Position numbers and translations under genes: made by a program. From NCBI RefSeq assembly GCF_008271295.1, contig NZ_VTOY01000010.1, positions 16,753 through 80,752 of the forward strand: a DNA stretch of 64,000 nucleotides, given 5' to 3'. Numbering within the stretch: position 1 is the stretch's first letter; every line of letters starts with the position of its first letter. Origin of the DNA: Pseudoselenomonas ruminis. Its GTDB lineage: Bacteria > Bacillota > Negativicutes > Selenomonadales > Selenomonadaceae. This document shows, one piece after another, positions 1-7,829 of the stretch. The notes under the pieces are model-generated. The model saw only the letters and a program-made list of their open reading frames with translations, searched no databases and was not told the origin of the DNA.

Positions 1-165
1 GAACAGCCGAATATCTGTGTTGGCCGTTCTTACCGCGAAGCGCCGGAAGTCGATGGACAGGTATATGTGGAAAATGATACGGACAGCAAGCCAGGTGATA
101 TCATCAAGGTGAAAGTCCTGCAGGGCTTCACCTATGATGTGGTAGGCGAAAAACTGCCGGAGTAA
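1..165 (+). CDS. rimO: Ribosomal protein S12 methylthiotransferase RimO, C-terminal end (partial)
   Basis: The first 54 codons are open from the window edge and end at TAA 163-165. They read as the TRAM RNA-binding tail of a radical-SAM methylthiotransferase: VGRSYREAPEVDGQVYVEN, then KPGDIIKVKVLQGF and the end VVGEKLPE. RimO methylthiolates Asp88 of ribosomal protein S12; the sister enzyme MiaB has a similar tail. The short distance to pncC matches the rimO-(pgsA)-cinA gene order common in Firmicutes, although pgsA is absent here. The catalytic radical-SAM part lies outside the window, so MiaB cannot be fully excluded. Confidence 0.8.
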   Translation, partial: EQPNICVGRSYREAPEVDGQVYVENDTDSKPGDIIKVKVLQGFTYDVVGEKLPE

Positions 166-179
166 TGGGAGGCATAACC

Positions 180-662
180 ATGGAAACGATGGAGGAGACG
201 GCAGGCAGGCTGCTCATGGACAGTCAGCAAACAATCGCCTGTGCAGAGTCGTGTACCGGCGGGCTGCTTACGAGTAGGCTGACCGATGTTCCGGGAAGTT
301 CGGCTTACGTTATGGGCTCAGTGGTATCGTACACCAATCCGATAAAAGAGCGGCTGGTCGGGGTCAATCCGGCGACGATTGCCGCCTATACCGAAGTGTC
401 GGCTGAGACTGCTGGCGAAATGGCCGAAGGCATCCGCCGCGTAATCGGCACGGACCTTGGCGTTGGCATAACCGGTATTGCCGGACCGGGGGGAGGCACG
501 AGCGAGCGGCCTGTGGGACTGGTTTATATTGCTGTTGCCGGCAGCAGGGGAACCAGAGTCTGCGAAAATCATTTTCATGGGGAACGTAAGGAAATCAAGC
601 AGCAAAGTGCAGAGAAGGCTCTGCAAATGATCGTAACGTATTTATCAGGAGGATTTTTTTGA
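180..662 (+). CDS. pncC: Stand-alone CinA C-terminal domain, nicotinamide-nucleotide amidohydrolase PncC
   Basis: A 160-residue protein consisting only of the CinA C-terminal domain. This family deamidates NMN to nicotinic acid mononucleotide in NAD salvage. Family motifs are present: CAESCTGGLL near the N-terminus, GSVVSYTN and GVGITGIAGPGG in the middle, then RPVGLVYIAV. The N-terminal molybdopterin-binding domain of full CinA is absent. ATG 180 was chosen because GGAGGC (168-173) sits 6 bases before it; an ATG at 165 overlaps the rimO stop and has no ribosome site. The end overlaps the next gene by 4 bases, so the two are translationally linked. Confidence 0.85.
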   Translation: METMEETAGRLLMDSQQTIACAESCTGGLLTSRLTDVPGSSAYVMGSVVSYTNPIKERLVGVNPATIAAYTEVSAETAGEMAEGIRRVIGTDLGVGITGIAGPGGGTSERPVGLVYIAVAGSRGTRVCENHFHGERKEIKQQSAEKALQMIVTYLSGGFF

Positions 663-2239
663 AACAGGAATTAAAACAATTTGGTGAGATAAACCTTAGC
701 CGCAAAATCCTGCAGGCGGTAGAGGCCATGGGCTTTGAGGAGCCATCGCCGATTCAGGCACAGACGATTCCCTTGGCTTTGGAAGGTCATGATGTCATCG
801 GTCAGGCACAGACAGGAACTGGCAAAACAGCGGCGTTTGGCATTCCAACTGTCGAAAAGGTGATGGAAAAAAATCATCGCATTCAGGCGCTGGTTTTGAC
901 ACCAACCCGTGAACTGGCGATTCAGACGGCCGAGGAATTGAACAAAATCGGCAAATTCAAGCGCGTCCGCACGCTTCCTATTTATGGTGGACAGTCCATC
1001 GACCGCCAGATTCGCGCGCTGAAACGGGGCGTTCATATTATCGTGGGAACGCCGGGCCGCCTGCTGGACCATCTGCACCGTGAAACGATCCGTTTAGGCG
1101 ATGTCCAGACGCTGGTGCTGGATGAGGCAGACGAAATGCTGGATATGGGCTTTATCGAGGATATCGAAACGATTATCCGCAATCTGCCGGAAGAGCGCCA
1201 GACGCTGCTGTTCTCGGCTACGATGCCAGGTCCGATTGAAAAGCTTTCGCGCCGCTATATGAAAAATCCGCAGCAGGTGACGATTACGCGCGAAAATTTG
1301 ACCGTGCCATTGATTGACCAGGTGTATTATGAGACCCGCCAGAAATTTGATGGACTTTGCCGCGTCCTCGATGTTGAAGAGACCGGCAAGCTCATCATAT
1401 TCTGCCGCACGAAGCGCGCGGTGGATGATTTGGCAGCTTCGCTCGATGCTCGTGGCTATTCAGCGGGCGGTCTTCATGGGGACCTGTCGCAGATTCAGCG
1501 TGACCGCGTGATGAAGAAGTTCCGCGAAGGGCGTATCGACGTGCTGATTGCTACGGATGTAGCCGCCCGCGGCATTGACATCGATGATATCACCCATGTC
1601 ATCAACTATGATATTCCGCAGGACCATGAGTCTTATGTTCATCGCATCGGGCGTACGGGCCGTGCTGGCCGCACCGGTGTGGCTATGACTTTTATTGAAC
1701 CGAAGGAGTATCGGCAGCTCCGCTTGATTATGAAGCTGGCCCATACGAAGATTCAGCGCCGGGAACTTCCTTCCGCTTCGGATATTCTGGAACGGCAGAA
1801 GGATTTGGTTCAGGAGCGGCTGATTAAGACACTGCAGCAGAATCATTACGATGATTATCATACCATCATTTCAGATGTAGCAGATGAAGGCTTCGATATG
1901 GTGGATATTGCTGCAGCGGCCTTGAAACTTTCGCTGGAGGGATTCAAGGAGGAAAGTCCGAAAGATAAAGACGGCTTTGGGGATACGGGCGGAGCTCCTG
2001 GCATGGTGCGCTTGTTCTTGAACATTGGACGCAGCCAGAAGATTCGTCCGTCGGATATCGTGCGGGCTATTGCCGGCGAGGCGGATATCCCGGGAGATAC
2101 CATTGGCGTCATCAATATCTACGACCGTTTTACTTTCGTAGAGGTACCAGAAAATGTAGCAGAGCGGGTCATGAATGTCATGCACCGTAATACGGTTAAG
2201 GGCTACAAAATAAATGTTGAACCAGCGCGCAAGCGTTGA
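659..2239 (+). CDS. DEAD-box ATP-dependent RNA helicase with C-terminal RNA-binding domain
   Basis: A 526-residue cytoplasmic RNA helicase of the CshA/DeaD group, which unwinds RNA in ribosome assembly, mRNA decay or cold adaptation. All core motifs are visible: Q motif with PSPIQAQTIP, Walker A AQTGTGKT (about residues 50-57), PTRELA, TPGRLLDH, DEAD, SAT, and HRIGRTGRAGR. After about residue 370 comes a helical linker and then a DbpA-type RNA-binding fold (VRLFLNIGRSQKI to FVEVPENVAERVM). Translation starts at TTG 659, 6 bases after AGGAGG 647-652 and inside the end of pncC. Which DEAD-box subfamily it belongs to is not certain. Confidence 0.9.
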   Translation: MKQELKQFGEINLSRKILQAVEAMGFEEPSPIQAQTIPLALEGHDVIGQAQTGTGKTAAFGIPTVEKVMEKNHRIQALVLTPTRELAIQTAEELNKIGKFKRVRTLPIYGGQSIDRQIRALKRGVHIIVGTPGRLLDHLHRETIRLGDVQTLVLDEADEMLDMGFIEDIETIIRNLPEERQTLLFSATMPGPIEKLSRRYMKNPQQVTITRENLTVPLIDQVYYETRQKFDGLCRVLDVEETGKLIIFCRTKRAVDDLAASLDARGYSAGGLHGDLSQIQRDRVMKKFREGRIDVLIATDVAARGIDIDDITHVINYDIPQDHESYVHRIGRTGRAGRTGVAMTFIEPKEYRQLRLIMKLAHTKIQRRELPSASDILERQKDLVQERLIKTLQQNHYDDYHTIISDVADEGFDMVDIAAAALKLSLEGFKEESPKDKDGFGDTGGAPGMVRLFLNIGRSQKIRPSDIVRAIAGEADIPGDTIGVINIYDRFTFVEVPENVAERVMNVMHRNTVKGYKINVEPARKR

Positions 2240-2267
2240 GATTCGTAGGGGAAAGAAGGCATGATTC

Positions 2268-2906
2268 ATGAATTGGAAAAAAGGCATGATGATGATTGGC
2301 TGTCTGGCTGTTTCGCTGCTGATCGCGGGCGGAGTGCAGACCGCAGAGGCGAAGAAAGATAAAGCAGCCGCTGTGTCGCAAACAGCAACAGCCGAAGGCT
2401 ATCTTTATACGAGCAAGAACTATGGCTATACGATAGTATGCCCGAAAAAGCCCAATGTCATTCCTGCCAGCCTGCTGATGGAAGGCCGGAAAGGTGAGGT
2501 ATTGATTTTTGATAACGATGGCTACAATATCAAAAATGCCTGGATCGTGCTGGCGGATGCTTTCGACAAGAAGAAAACGCCGGATTTCAATAAAATGAAT
2601 GAAGCTGAAGCAAAAAAATATCTGGAAGGCATCATGCAGAGCAATCCCTATGAGGGTGTTATGGTAGTAAATCTTACCAAGAACAACAAAGCCATCTATG
2701 CGCTGACTGCGAAGGAAGTAGAACTGGATACGGATGGGGATGGCAAGCCGGACGTAACGGCAAAAGCTGATACGCAGATGGCGGTGCTGTTCTTCCGCGG
2801 CAACAAAGGCGGCTGCTATTCCCTGCAGCTCATTGATAATCCCGTGCTTCGCGACAGTGAAATTGTCAAATTCCAGAACGGTGCTATGAGCTTCAATGAA
2901 AAATAA
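2268..2906 (+). CDS. Exported protein of unknown function
   Basis: A 212-residue protein with a typical Sec signal peptide: positive start MNWKKG, hydrophobic core, likely cleavage after QTAEA near residue 27. The mature part has no family I recognise. It contains an acidic loop LDTDGDGKPDV (about residues 160-170) like the calcium-binding loops of EF-hand or thrombospondin type 3 repeats, but only once. GGGAAAG serves as ribosome site. It is 28 bases after the helicase gene and is closed by a strong terminator, so it may be the last gene of the rimO-pncC-helicase run. Confidence 0.6.
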   Translation: MNWKKGMMMIGCLAVSLLIAGGVQTAEAKKDKAAAVSQTATAEGYLYTSKNYGYTIVCPKKPNVIPASLLMEGRKGEVLIFDNDGYNIKNAWIVLADAFDKKKTPDFNKMNEAEAKKYLEGIMQSNPYEGVMVVNLTKNNKAIYALTAKEVELDTDGDGKPDVTAKADTQMAVLFFRGNKGGCYSLQLIDNPVLRDSEIVKFQNGAMSFNEK

Positions 2907-2911
2907 ACGAT

Positions 2912-2951
2912 AGACAAAAAGAGACTGCGAAATCACGCAGTCTCTTTTTGT
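2912..2951 (+). terminator. Intrinsic terminator
   Basis: Two nearly perfect arms, AAAAAGAGACTGCG and CGCAGTCTCTTTTT, are separated by 6 bases, directly after the stop at 2906. The A-rich left arm and T-rich right arm allow function in both directions, but only the + strand gene ends here. Confidence 0.85.
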
Positions 2952-3041
2952 CAGCTAAGAAGGATTTTTTCCGTGTTTGCCGAATTAAATAAAAGATAAA
3001 ATGAATTTACGCATCATTACGATATATTGGGGGCTAACCGG

Positions 3042-3935
3042 ATGAATTATACAAAACGGACGAAGGCGGCACTGATGGTGGCGGTCATGGCAATGATATC
3101 GTCGACCTGTTACGCAGGCGTGGATATGAGCGATGTAGATGCGCAGCAGCAGGGAAATCAGGCTGATTTTCGTTGGGAAGCGGTACAACAAGAAGCAAAA
3201 AAGATGACGGTGGAAACACCGCAGGCAGAAGTGGCAGCGGAGAAGGCCGTTCCTATCATTATTACGGCGGCAGATGTCGATGCAGGCAAGAAAAAGCGCA
3301 TTCATCCGCAAAACCCGGGAGCAGGTACAGCCGGCTGGCAGGCAGGCATTAATACCCCAGGCGGGAATATTACCAGCGGCAATGGGAATGCCGGCAGCAA
3401 TGGCTTTGACAGTCCGGGCGGAGCAGGTACTTCCGCAGGAAATTCTGCCGGAGCGGGCCTGGCGGGAAGTGATGCTGGCGTAAATGGCAGCTTGAAGCCA
3501 GATGGTTCAGGAAGCGGCGCTGAAGCAGCGTGGGGAAGCGGCACCTATTCAGCGGGAACAAGTGGACAGCAAGCTATTGATGATTCGGATACGGATTTGC
3601 GCATCTATCCGCTGCGCGGGGATGGCACAATCGGGAGCATTGGCAAAGTATCTGAAGGAAACGTAGTAGCACTGCCAGAACCGGAGCCAGTTGCGGCTGC
3701 GCAGCATGCGAAAAAACAGACGGGGAATGTGTCCGCAGCTGGTAAGACCGTGCCGCTGCCGCCAGTCCAACCCGTTCAGCCTGCTCAGCTGGTTCACGGC
3801 GAGGTCCAGGCGCTTCCTCCGGTGGAGGCCGTAGGAAAGGCTGTGGAATTGCCGCCAATTGAAAAAGTTGCCGAGGCGCATGGGCAAGGCACGGAAAAGA
3901 TTGTAGAGCTGCCACCTATCCATTCTGTGAAATAA
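3042..3935 (+). CDS. Exported low-complexity protein with C-terminal Pro-rich repeats
   Basis: A 297-residue protein with a signal peptide (hydrophobic core LMVAVMAMISSTC, cleavage near CYA-GVD at about residue 24). Residues about 90-180 are almost only Gly, Ala, Ser and Asn. The C-terminal third is Pro/Val rich and repeats the pattern V-x-LPP-[VI] at least five times (KTVPLPPV, VQALPPV, AVELPPI, KIVELPPI). No enzymatic motif is seen. It could be a cell-envelope or surface spacer protein; that is inference. ATG 3042 is preferred because GGGGG lies 9 bases upstream; TTG 3027 would place extra residues ahead of the signal peptide. Confidence 0.55.
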   Translation: MNYTKRTKAALMVAVMAMISSTCYAGVDMSDVDAQQQGNQADFRWEAVQQEAKKMTVETPQAEVAAEKAVPIIITAADVDAGKKKRIHPQNPGAGTAGWQAGINTPGGNITSGNGNAGSNGFDSPGGAGTSAGNSAGAGLAGSDAGVNGSLKPDGSGSGAEAAWGSGTYSAGTSGQQAIDDSDTDLRIYPLRGDGTIGSIGKVSEGNVVALPEPEPVAAAQHAKKQTGNVSAAGKTVPLPPVQPVQPAQLVHGEVQALPPVEAVGKAVELPPIEKVAEAHGQGTEKIVELPPIHSVK

Positions 3936-3980
3936 AAATGTGGCGAGGATTTTCGAAATGATTATCCTTGCCACTTTTTG
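3936..3980 (+). terminator. Intrinsic terminator
   Basis: Arms TGGCGAGGAT (3941-3950) and ATCCTTGCCA (3964-3973) pair with one G-U, followed by CTTTTTG. It closes the preceding exported-protein gene. Confidence 0.75.
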
Positions 3981-3994
3981 TTTGTTTTGGGTAC

Positions 3995-4027
3995 AAAAAA
4001 ACCGCTATCAGCCGATAGCGGTAAAAT
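3995..4027 (-). terminator. Terminator of tRNA-Gln
   Basis: Read on the minus strand, ACCGCTATCGGCTGATAGCGGT is a perfect stem followed by seven T residues. It lies just past the CCA end of the tRNA-Gln gene. Confidence 0.85.
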
Positions 4028-4032
4028 TTCTA

Positions 4033-4108
4033 TGGCAGGGGTAGCTGGACTCGAACCAACGCATGCGGGATTCAGAGACCCGTGCCTTACCAACTTGGCG
4101 ATACCCCT
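4033..4108 (-). tRNA. tRNA-Gln (anticodon CUG)
   Basis: The minus strand gives a 76-nt cloverleaf. The acceptor stem AGGGGTA pairs with TACCCCT, followed by discriminator G and an encoded CCA (4033-4035). The D arm TCGCCAAGTTGGTAAGGCA and T arm GGTTCGAGTCC are standard. The anticodon loop CTCTGAA gives CUG (complement at 4073-4075). The overall sequence closely parallels known bacterial tRNA-Gln, except for a T-T mismatch closing the anticodon stem. It has its own promoter and terminator, so it is a single-gene transcript. Confidence 0.93.
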
Positions 4109-4143
4109 GTATATCCGGCAACAAGTGCCGTCAACATTTATAA

Positions 4144-4172
4144 ATTATATCGGATGATGATGCGATTGTCAA
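4144..4172 (-). promoter_or_regulatory. Sigma-A promoter of tRNA-Gln
   Basis: On the minus strand, TTGACA (4167-4172), a 17-base spacer, then TATAAT (4144-4149): a full consensus promoter, about 36 bases before the tRNA 5' end. Confidence 0.85.
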
Positions 4173-4192
4173 CACCTAAAAAGAAATTATTC

Positions 4193-5872
4193 TTACTGGG
4201 GAATGGCGAAGGATGGAGCAGCCTGGAGCCAGATTTCAAAAGTTCTTGGCCAGGGATAGCTGAGCTCTACGGTTAAGTCCTGCATCATCAGCGAGAAATC
4301 GCCGGCAGGTGTGGAGAATTTTACCGGTGTGCGGGCGGATTTTGTCTGCTTGTAGCTGGCAACGTGCTGCTGCATGGTGGTTTGTACCATGCGATTGGCC
4401 CAGCGGTAATTATGCTCGAGGTCAAGGTCGGCTGTATTGTGGTAGCCGGCTTTTTTTAGATTTTGATTGACCAGTTCGATATCATCTTTGAGATAAAAAT
4501 AATCTTCGAGAATACGGCTCTGGAGAAACGTGAGGTTGGCGGCAGTAAGGCCAATCATTTCCTGACGGTCATCGGTCTGCTGCCGGGAAGCTTCGTAGAG
4601 GCTGGCTTGGGCAAGGGCAGTTCCAATGGCATTGCTGGTCGTGTTCCAGCCTGCGTAAGCGATGAGACTATTCAAGGGATAGTCCGCTTCGATAAGCAGG
4701 GGAAGAACGGTTTCATTGGCTTCAAAATGTTTGCTGAGATCAACCAGGGCCGTGGGAATACCTTCCTGCTGATTCGCCAGAAGCTGGTGTACGGCCGTTT
4801 GCCGTGCTGTGACATCGCCGGTATCCTTGTCACAGGCCGATAGATAGAGCGTAAAGTCGGCATCTTCCGCACTGGTAGTCTCTTCACCGCCCAGCAGGGC
4901 AATTTTTTCCTTGACGGTTTCATCAATGGAAACCGCCATATAGGGCATGATGCGCGCTGACATGTCAGGCGCGGCATACTGGATGAAAACGCGTGGCTTG
5001 AATCCGGCACGGCGGTTTTGAATAAGCGACAGCAGCGAGAGGGCGATTTCGTCAGCGCCATGGGTTAAAAAAACTTTGTCCGCTGGAAGGTTTTGCTCCT
5101 GAATATAGCGTTGCAGCTGCTTCTTTTCGATGTTGGGAATCGTGTAGGGTTCTCCATCGTCCTGTCCAAGTACGAGCTGCGTGAGCACACCGTCTTTGGT
5201 GAGCTGGATGAGTTCTTCGTTCAGCAGGCGGTTTTCTTCAAAATGAGCTAAATAGCGGGCAAGGCTTTCAGCGGGAATGGATTCTTCCAGCTTTTGCAGT
5301 TCTTCGGTGGAAACGGGAAGCCCCTCAGCCTGGCGTCCCTTCAAGCGCGAATAAGCCAATAGATTACGCCGCTCCCAATACCCATCGATGGTGTCCTGGG
5401 GCGTTTGGCGCGGGAGGATACTAAAGGCGTAAATGGGAACGTCAGGATGTTCGTTGTGGAGCTGGCGCAGAAAAGCAATCAGCTGCTGCCGTTCTTCCGG
5501 TGTCTTTTCTTTTTCCCGGGCGGTAAGCAGTCCACCGTAGAGCAGCTGGTCGATAGACAGGATGACAGCCTGGCTGTTTCCGATGTTCGCGGAAAGCCAC
5601 TGCTTCATCCCTTCGGTGTCACCTGGCTGGGAATAATAGTCCTGTAATTCATGCGGGGGCGGGGCAACCAAAAGACCGGCGATGCGGCCGGCATCGATTA
5701 CGAACTGACGGCAGGGTGGTCTGCCGTCAAGCGGAACCAGCAGGATTTTTGCCGTTTCCTGACGGGCGGGGTCGGCTGTGATGGCCACTGGTGCCGGGCG
5801 GCACAGATGCCAGGCGGCCAGCAGCAGGATGAGCAGCCCCAGCAGTGTCAGATATTTATAGCTTTGTTTCAC
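4193..5872 (-). CDS. DUF4127 family protein, membrane-anchored or exported
   Basis: A 559-residue protein that resembles the DUF4127 family, whose function is unknown. An N-terminal hydrophobic segment (about residues 8-24, LTLLGLLILLLAAWHL) is a signal anchor or uncleaved signal. The conserved opening of the family follows: ILLVPLDGRPPCRQFV, then LDY-type and SIDQLLYGGLL segments, and later LGQDDGEP and THGADEIA. The start is GTG 5872, with AGGAG 6-7 bases upstream. It is a single gene facing away from rsmD, with no partner that hints at its role. Confidence 0.75.
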   Translation of the reverse strand: MKQSYKYLTLLGLLILLLAAWHLCRPAPVAITADPARQETAKILLVPLDGRPPCRQFVIDAGRIAGLLVAPPPHELQDYYSQPGDTEGMKQWLSANIGNSQAVILSIDQLLYGGLLTAREKEKTPEERQQLIAFLRQLHNEHPDVPIYAFSILPRQTPQDTIDGYWERRNLLAYSRLKGRQAEGLPVSTEELQKLEESIPAESLARYLAHFEENRLLNEELIQLTKDGVLTQLVLGQDDGEPYTIPNIEKKQLQRYIQEQNLPADKVFLTHGADEIALSLLSLIQNRRAGFKPRVFIQYAAPDMSARIMPYMAVSIDETVKEKIALLGGEETTSAEDADFTLYLSACDKDTGDVTARQTAVHQLLANQQEGIPTALVDLSKHFEANETVLPLLIEADYPLNSLIAYAGWNTTSNAIGTALAQASLYEASRQQTDDRQEMIGLTAANLTFLQSRILEDYFYLKDDIELVNQNLKKAGYHNTADLDLEHNYRWANRMVQTTMQQHVASYKQTKSARTPVKFSTPAGDFSLMMQDLTVELSYPWPRTFEIWLQAAPSFAIPQ

Positions 5873-6035
5873 AATATACTCCTGTATAAAATAGTAGTAG
5901 AATCTTTGAATATTATACCATACGGATAGTTCACTATTCGGAGAAAATATGTTAAAATGTATTTGTTTGCTGTAAGTTTGTCTTTGTCAAGGATGAACAT
6001 TACAGAAACCATAAGGACAGGATGGAGTGGAACCT

Positions 6036-6611
6036 ATGAGAATCATCACGGGATCAGCCCGGGGCTGCCGGCTGAAAACGCCAAAAGGCTGGAATACGAG
6101 GCCTACTGCTGACCGGGTAAAGGAATCGCTTTTTAATATCCTGGGACAAAAAGTCATAGACCGCAAGGTACTGGATATCTTTGCGGGAACTGGTAATTTG
6201 GGCTTGGAGGCTTTATCGCGTGGTGCCAAGGCATGTGTGATGGTCGACAAGGCTACGGCGGATATCATGCAGGAGAATGTCCGGCTGACGCGTATGCAGG
6301 ATAGAGCAGTGGTGCGAGGCGGCGATGTATTCGCTGAACTGGGCCGCTTGTCTGCAAGCCGGGAATCGTTCAATTTGATTTTTTGCGACCCGCCGTATCA
6401 CGTTGGGCTTTGGGAAAAGGCGCTTTTGATAATTGACCAGTCAACAGGTCTTATGGCCCGCAACGGAATTTTAGTTATCGAGCATGGTGCCGATGAAAAT
6501 GAGATTCCCAAGCTTAACTCATTGGTTCAGGTCATGAACCGCCGCTATGGGCATACAACGCAGCTGAGTTTCTATCAGTGGCGCGAGTATGTTGAGGAGG
6601 TGGAGTCATGA
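6036..6611 (+). CDS. rsmD: 16S rRNA (guanine-966-N2)-methyltransferase RsmD
   Basis: A 191-residue SAM-dependent methyltransferase acting on 16S rRNA in the assembling small subunit. The N-terminus MRIITGSARGCRLKTPKG and RPTADRVKESLFN are typical of RsmD. The SAM site is LDIFAGTGNLGLEALSRGA (about residues 46-64), and the catalytic motif DPPY is at about residue 120. ATG 6036 follows GGAG (6024-6027) by 8 bases. It overlaps coaD by 4 bases, the common rsmD-coaD pair. Confidence 0.93.
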   Translation: MRIITGSARGCRLKTPKGWNTRPTADRVKESLFNILGQKVIDRKVLDIFAGTGNLGLEALSRGAKACVMVDKATADIMQENVRLTRMQDRAVVRGGDVFAELGRLSASRESFNLIFCDPPYHVGLWEKALLIIDQSTGLMARNGILVIEHGADENEIPKLNSLVQVMNRRYGHTTQLSFYQWREYVEEVES

Positions 6612-7096
6612 GACGGGCTGTGTGCTCGGGAAGCTTTGACCCCGTGACAAATGGTCATATAGACGTATTTGAGCGGGCAAGTACGATGTTCGATGAGCTG
6701 ATAATCTGTGTGTTTCACAACGTACAGAAAAAGGGATTTTTTCCGATTGACCAGCGGGTGGAACTGCTTCGGCAATCGGTCAGCCATTTGACAAACGTCA
6801 AGGTCATGTCATTTGAGGGACTCATTACGGATTTTATGAAGAAACATGATGCCCGGATTATTGTGCGTGGCATTCGTTCGGTCAAAGATCTCGAATATGA
6901 GGAAAATGAGGCGTATATGATTCGCCATATTGAGCCTTCGATTGATACGATTTTTCTTTTGACGCGTCCCGATTACTCCTTTGTGAGTTCTTCGGGGGTC
7001 CGGGAGTTGTTCCGGTTTCATGGGGATATCCATGGACTGGTGCCGGAATGCGTTGAGCAGGCGATGATGAATTTAGATGATAGAGAAAGGAAGTAA
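6608..7096 (+). CDS. coaD: Phosphopantetheine adenylyltransferase CoaD
   Basis: A 162-residue enzyme that makes dephospho-CoA from ATP and 4'-phosphopantetheine, the penultimate step of CoA synthesis. The nucleotidyltransferase signature is GSFDPVTNGHIDVFERA (TNGH is the HxGH-type motif). RGIRSVKDLEYE and the closing FVSSSGVRELFRFHGDI match the family. Length is normal. The start lies inside the last codons of rsmD (4-base overlap) with GAGGTGG as ribosome site. Confidence 0.95.
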   Translation: MRRAVCSGSFDPVTNGHIDVFERASTMFDELIICVFHNVQKKGFFPIDQRVELLRQSVSHLTNVKVMSFEGLITDFMKKHDARIIVRGIRSVKDLEYEENEAYMIRHIEPSIDTIFLLTRPDYSFVSSSGVRELFRFHGDIHGLVPECVEQAMMNLDDRERK

Positions 7097-7103
7097 GCGG
7101 AAT

Positions 7104-7706
7104 ATGTCAGTACGCGATACCTTAGATAAATTAGAAAATATGGTAGTTGGAGCTTCGCATTTTCCTTTTACGGAAAAAACGCTGATTAATGATAATGAAC
7201 TGATTCATTACGTTGATGAGCTGCGCAACGACCTTCCGAAAGAACTCAATCGTGCCGATGAAATCATGAAGAATCGGGATGAGATTATCCGCAATGCTGA
7301 AAAAGAGGCTGAGCAGATTAAGAAGGAAGCAAAAGAATATGCCAACCGCGTGACGGATGAGAGCGAAATCGTCCTGCAGGCGAAGGAAAAGGCAAAGACC
7401 ATCCTGCAGCAGACGCAGCAGCAGGAAAAAGAAATCATGGAGCGCACGCAGAAAAATGCGATGCAGCTGCAGAGCGATGCGGATGCTTATGCCAATCAGG
7501 TATTTGACCAATTGATTTCGCATGTGACGGGAACGTTCCAGGGGGTTCAGCAGGCTCAGCAGGGTCTCCAGCAGGCACTTAATGTGCTCAAGCAGGCGAA
7601 AGCACAGATGAATCAGCAGGCCGCACGGCAGGCACAGCAGTCGGCAGTGGCCGCTGCAGCACCCGAGGGGGCTGCACAGGTGGAAAAAGTTGCAAAGAAC
7701 AAATGA
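7104..7706 (+). CDS. Coiled-coil protein of unknown function, DivIVA/ATP-synthase-b-like
   Basis: A 200-residue hydrophilic protein with no signal peptide or membrane segment. After a short N-terminal part (MSVRDTLDKLENMVVGA), about residues 45-185 form one long heptad-like helix rich in Glu, Lys, Gln and Ala (AEKEAEQIKKEAKEYANRV; QQAQQGLQQALNVLKQAK), ending in a Gln/Ala tail. Such proteins next to coaD in Firmicutes are loosely named as DivIVA-like or ATP synthase b-like; I see nothing that proves either. ATG 7104 is taken because it follows AAAGGAAG by about 10 bases and begins 7 bases after coaD. Confidence 0.6.
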   Translation: MSVRDTLDKLENMVVGASHFPFTEKTLINDNELIHYVDELRNDLPKELNRADEIMKNRDEIIRNAEKEAEQIKKEAKEYANRVTDESEIVLQAKEKAKTILQQTQQQEKEIMERTQKNAMQLQSDADAYANQVFDQLISHVTGTFQGVQQAQQGLQQALNVLKQAKAQMNQQAARQAQQSAVAAAAPEGAAQVEKVAKNK

Positions 7707-7766
7707 CAGGGATTTACTCTTTGCGAGGATTCTTTGCTTTTAACAAAAGGATAAGTATGGCCGTGG

Positions 7767-7824
7767 CAAATACAACGGGGCTGTGAAAAATAAGTAATTA
7801 TTTTTCACAGCCCCGTTGTATTTG
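7767..7824. terminator. Bidirectional terminator, 26-bp perfect stem
   Basis: Arms 7767-7792 and 7799-7824 are exact inverted repeats with a 6-base loop. It lies between the convergent coiled-coil and Mga-type genes, and both arms carry A/T runs that serve either strand. Confidence 0.9.
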
Positions 7825-7829
7825 TATTT

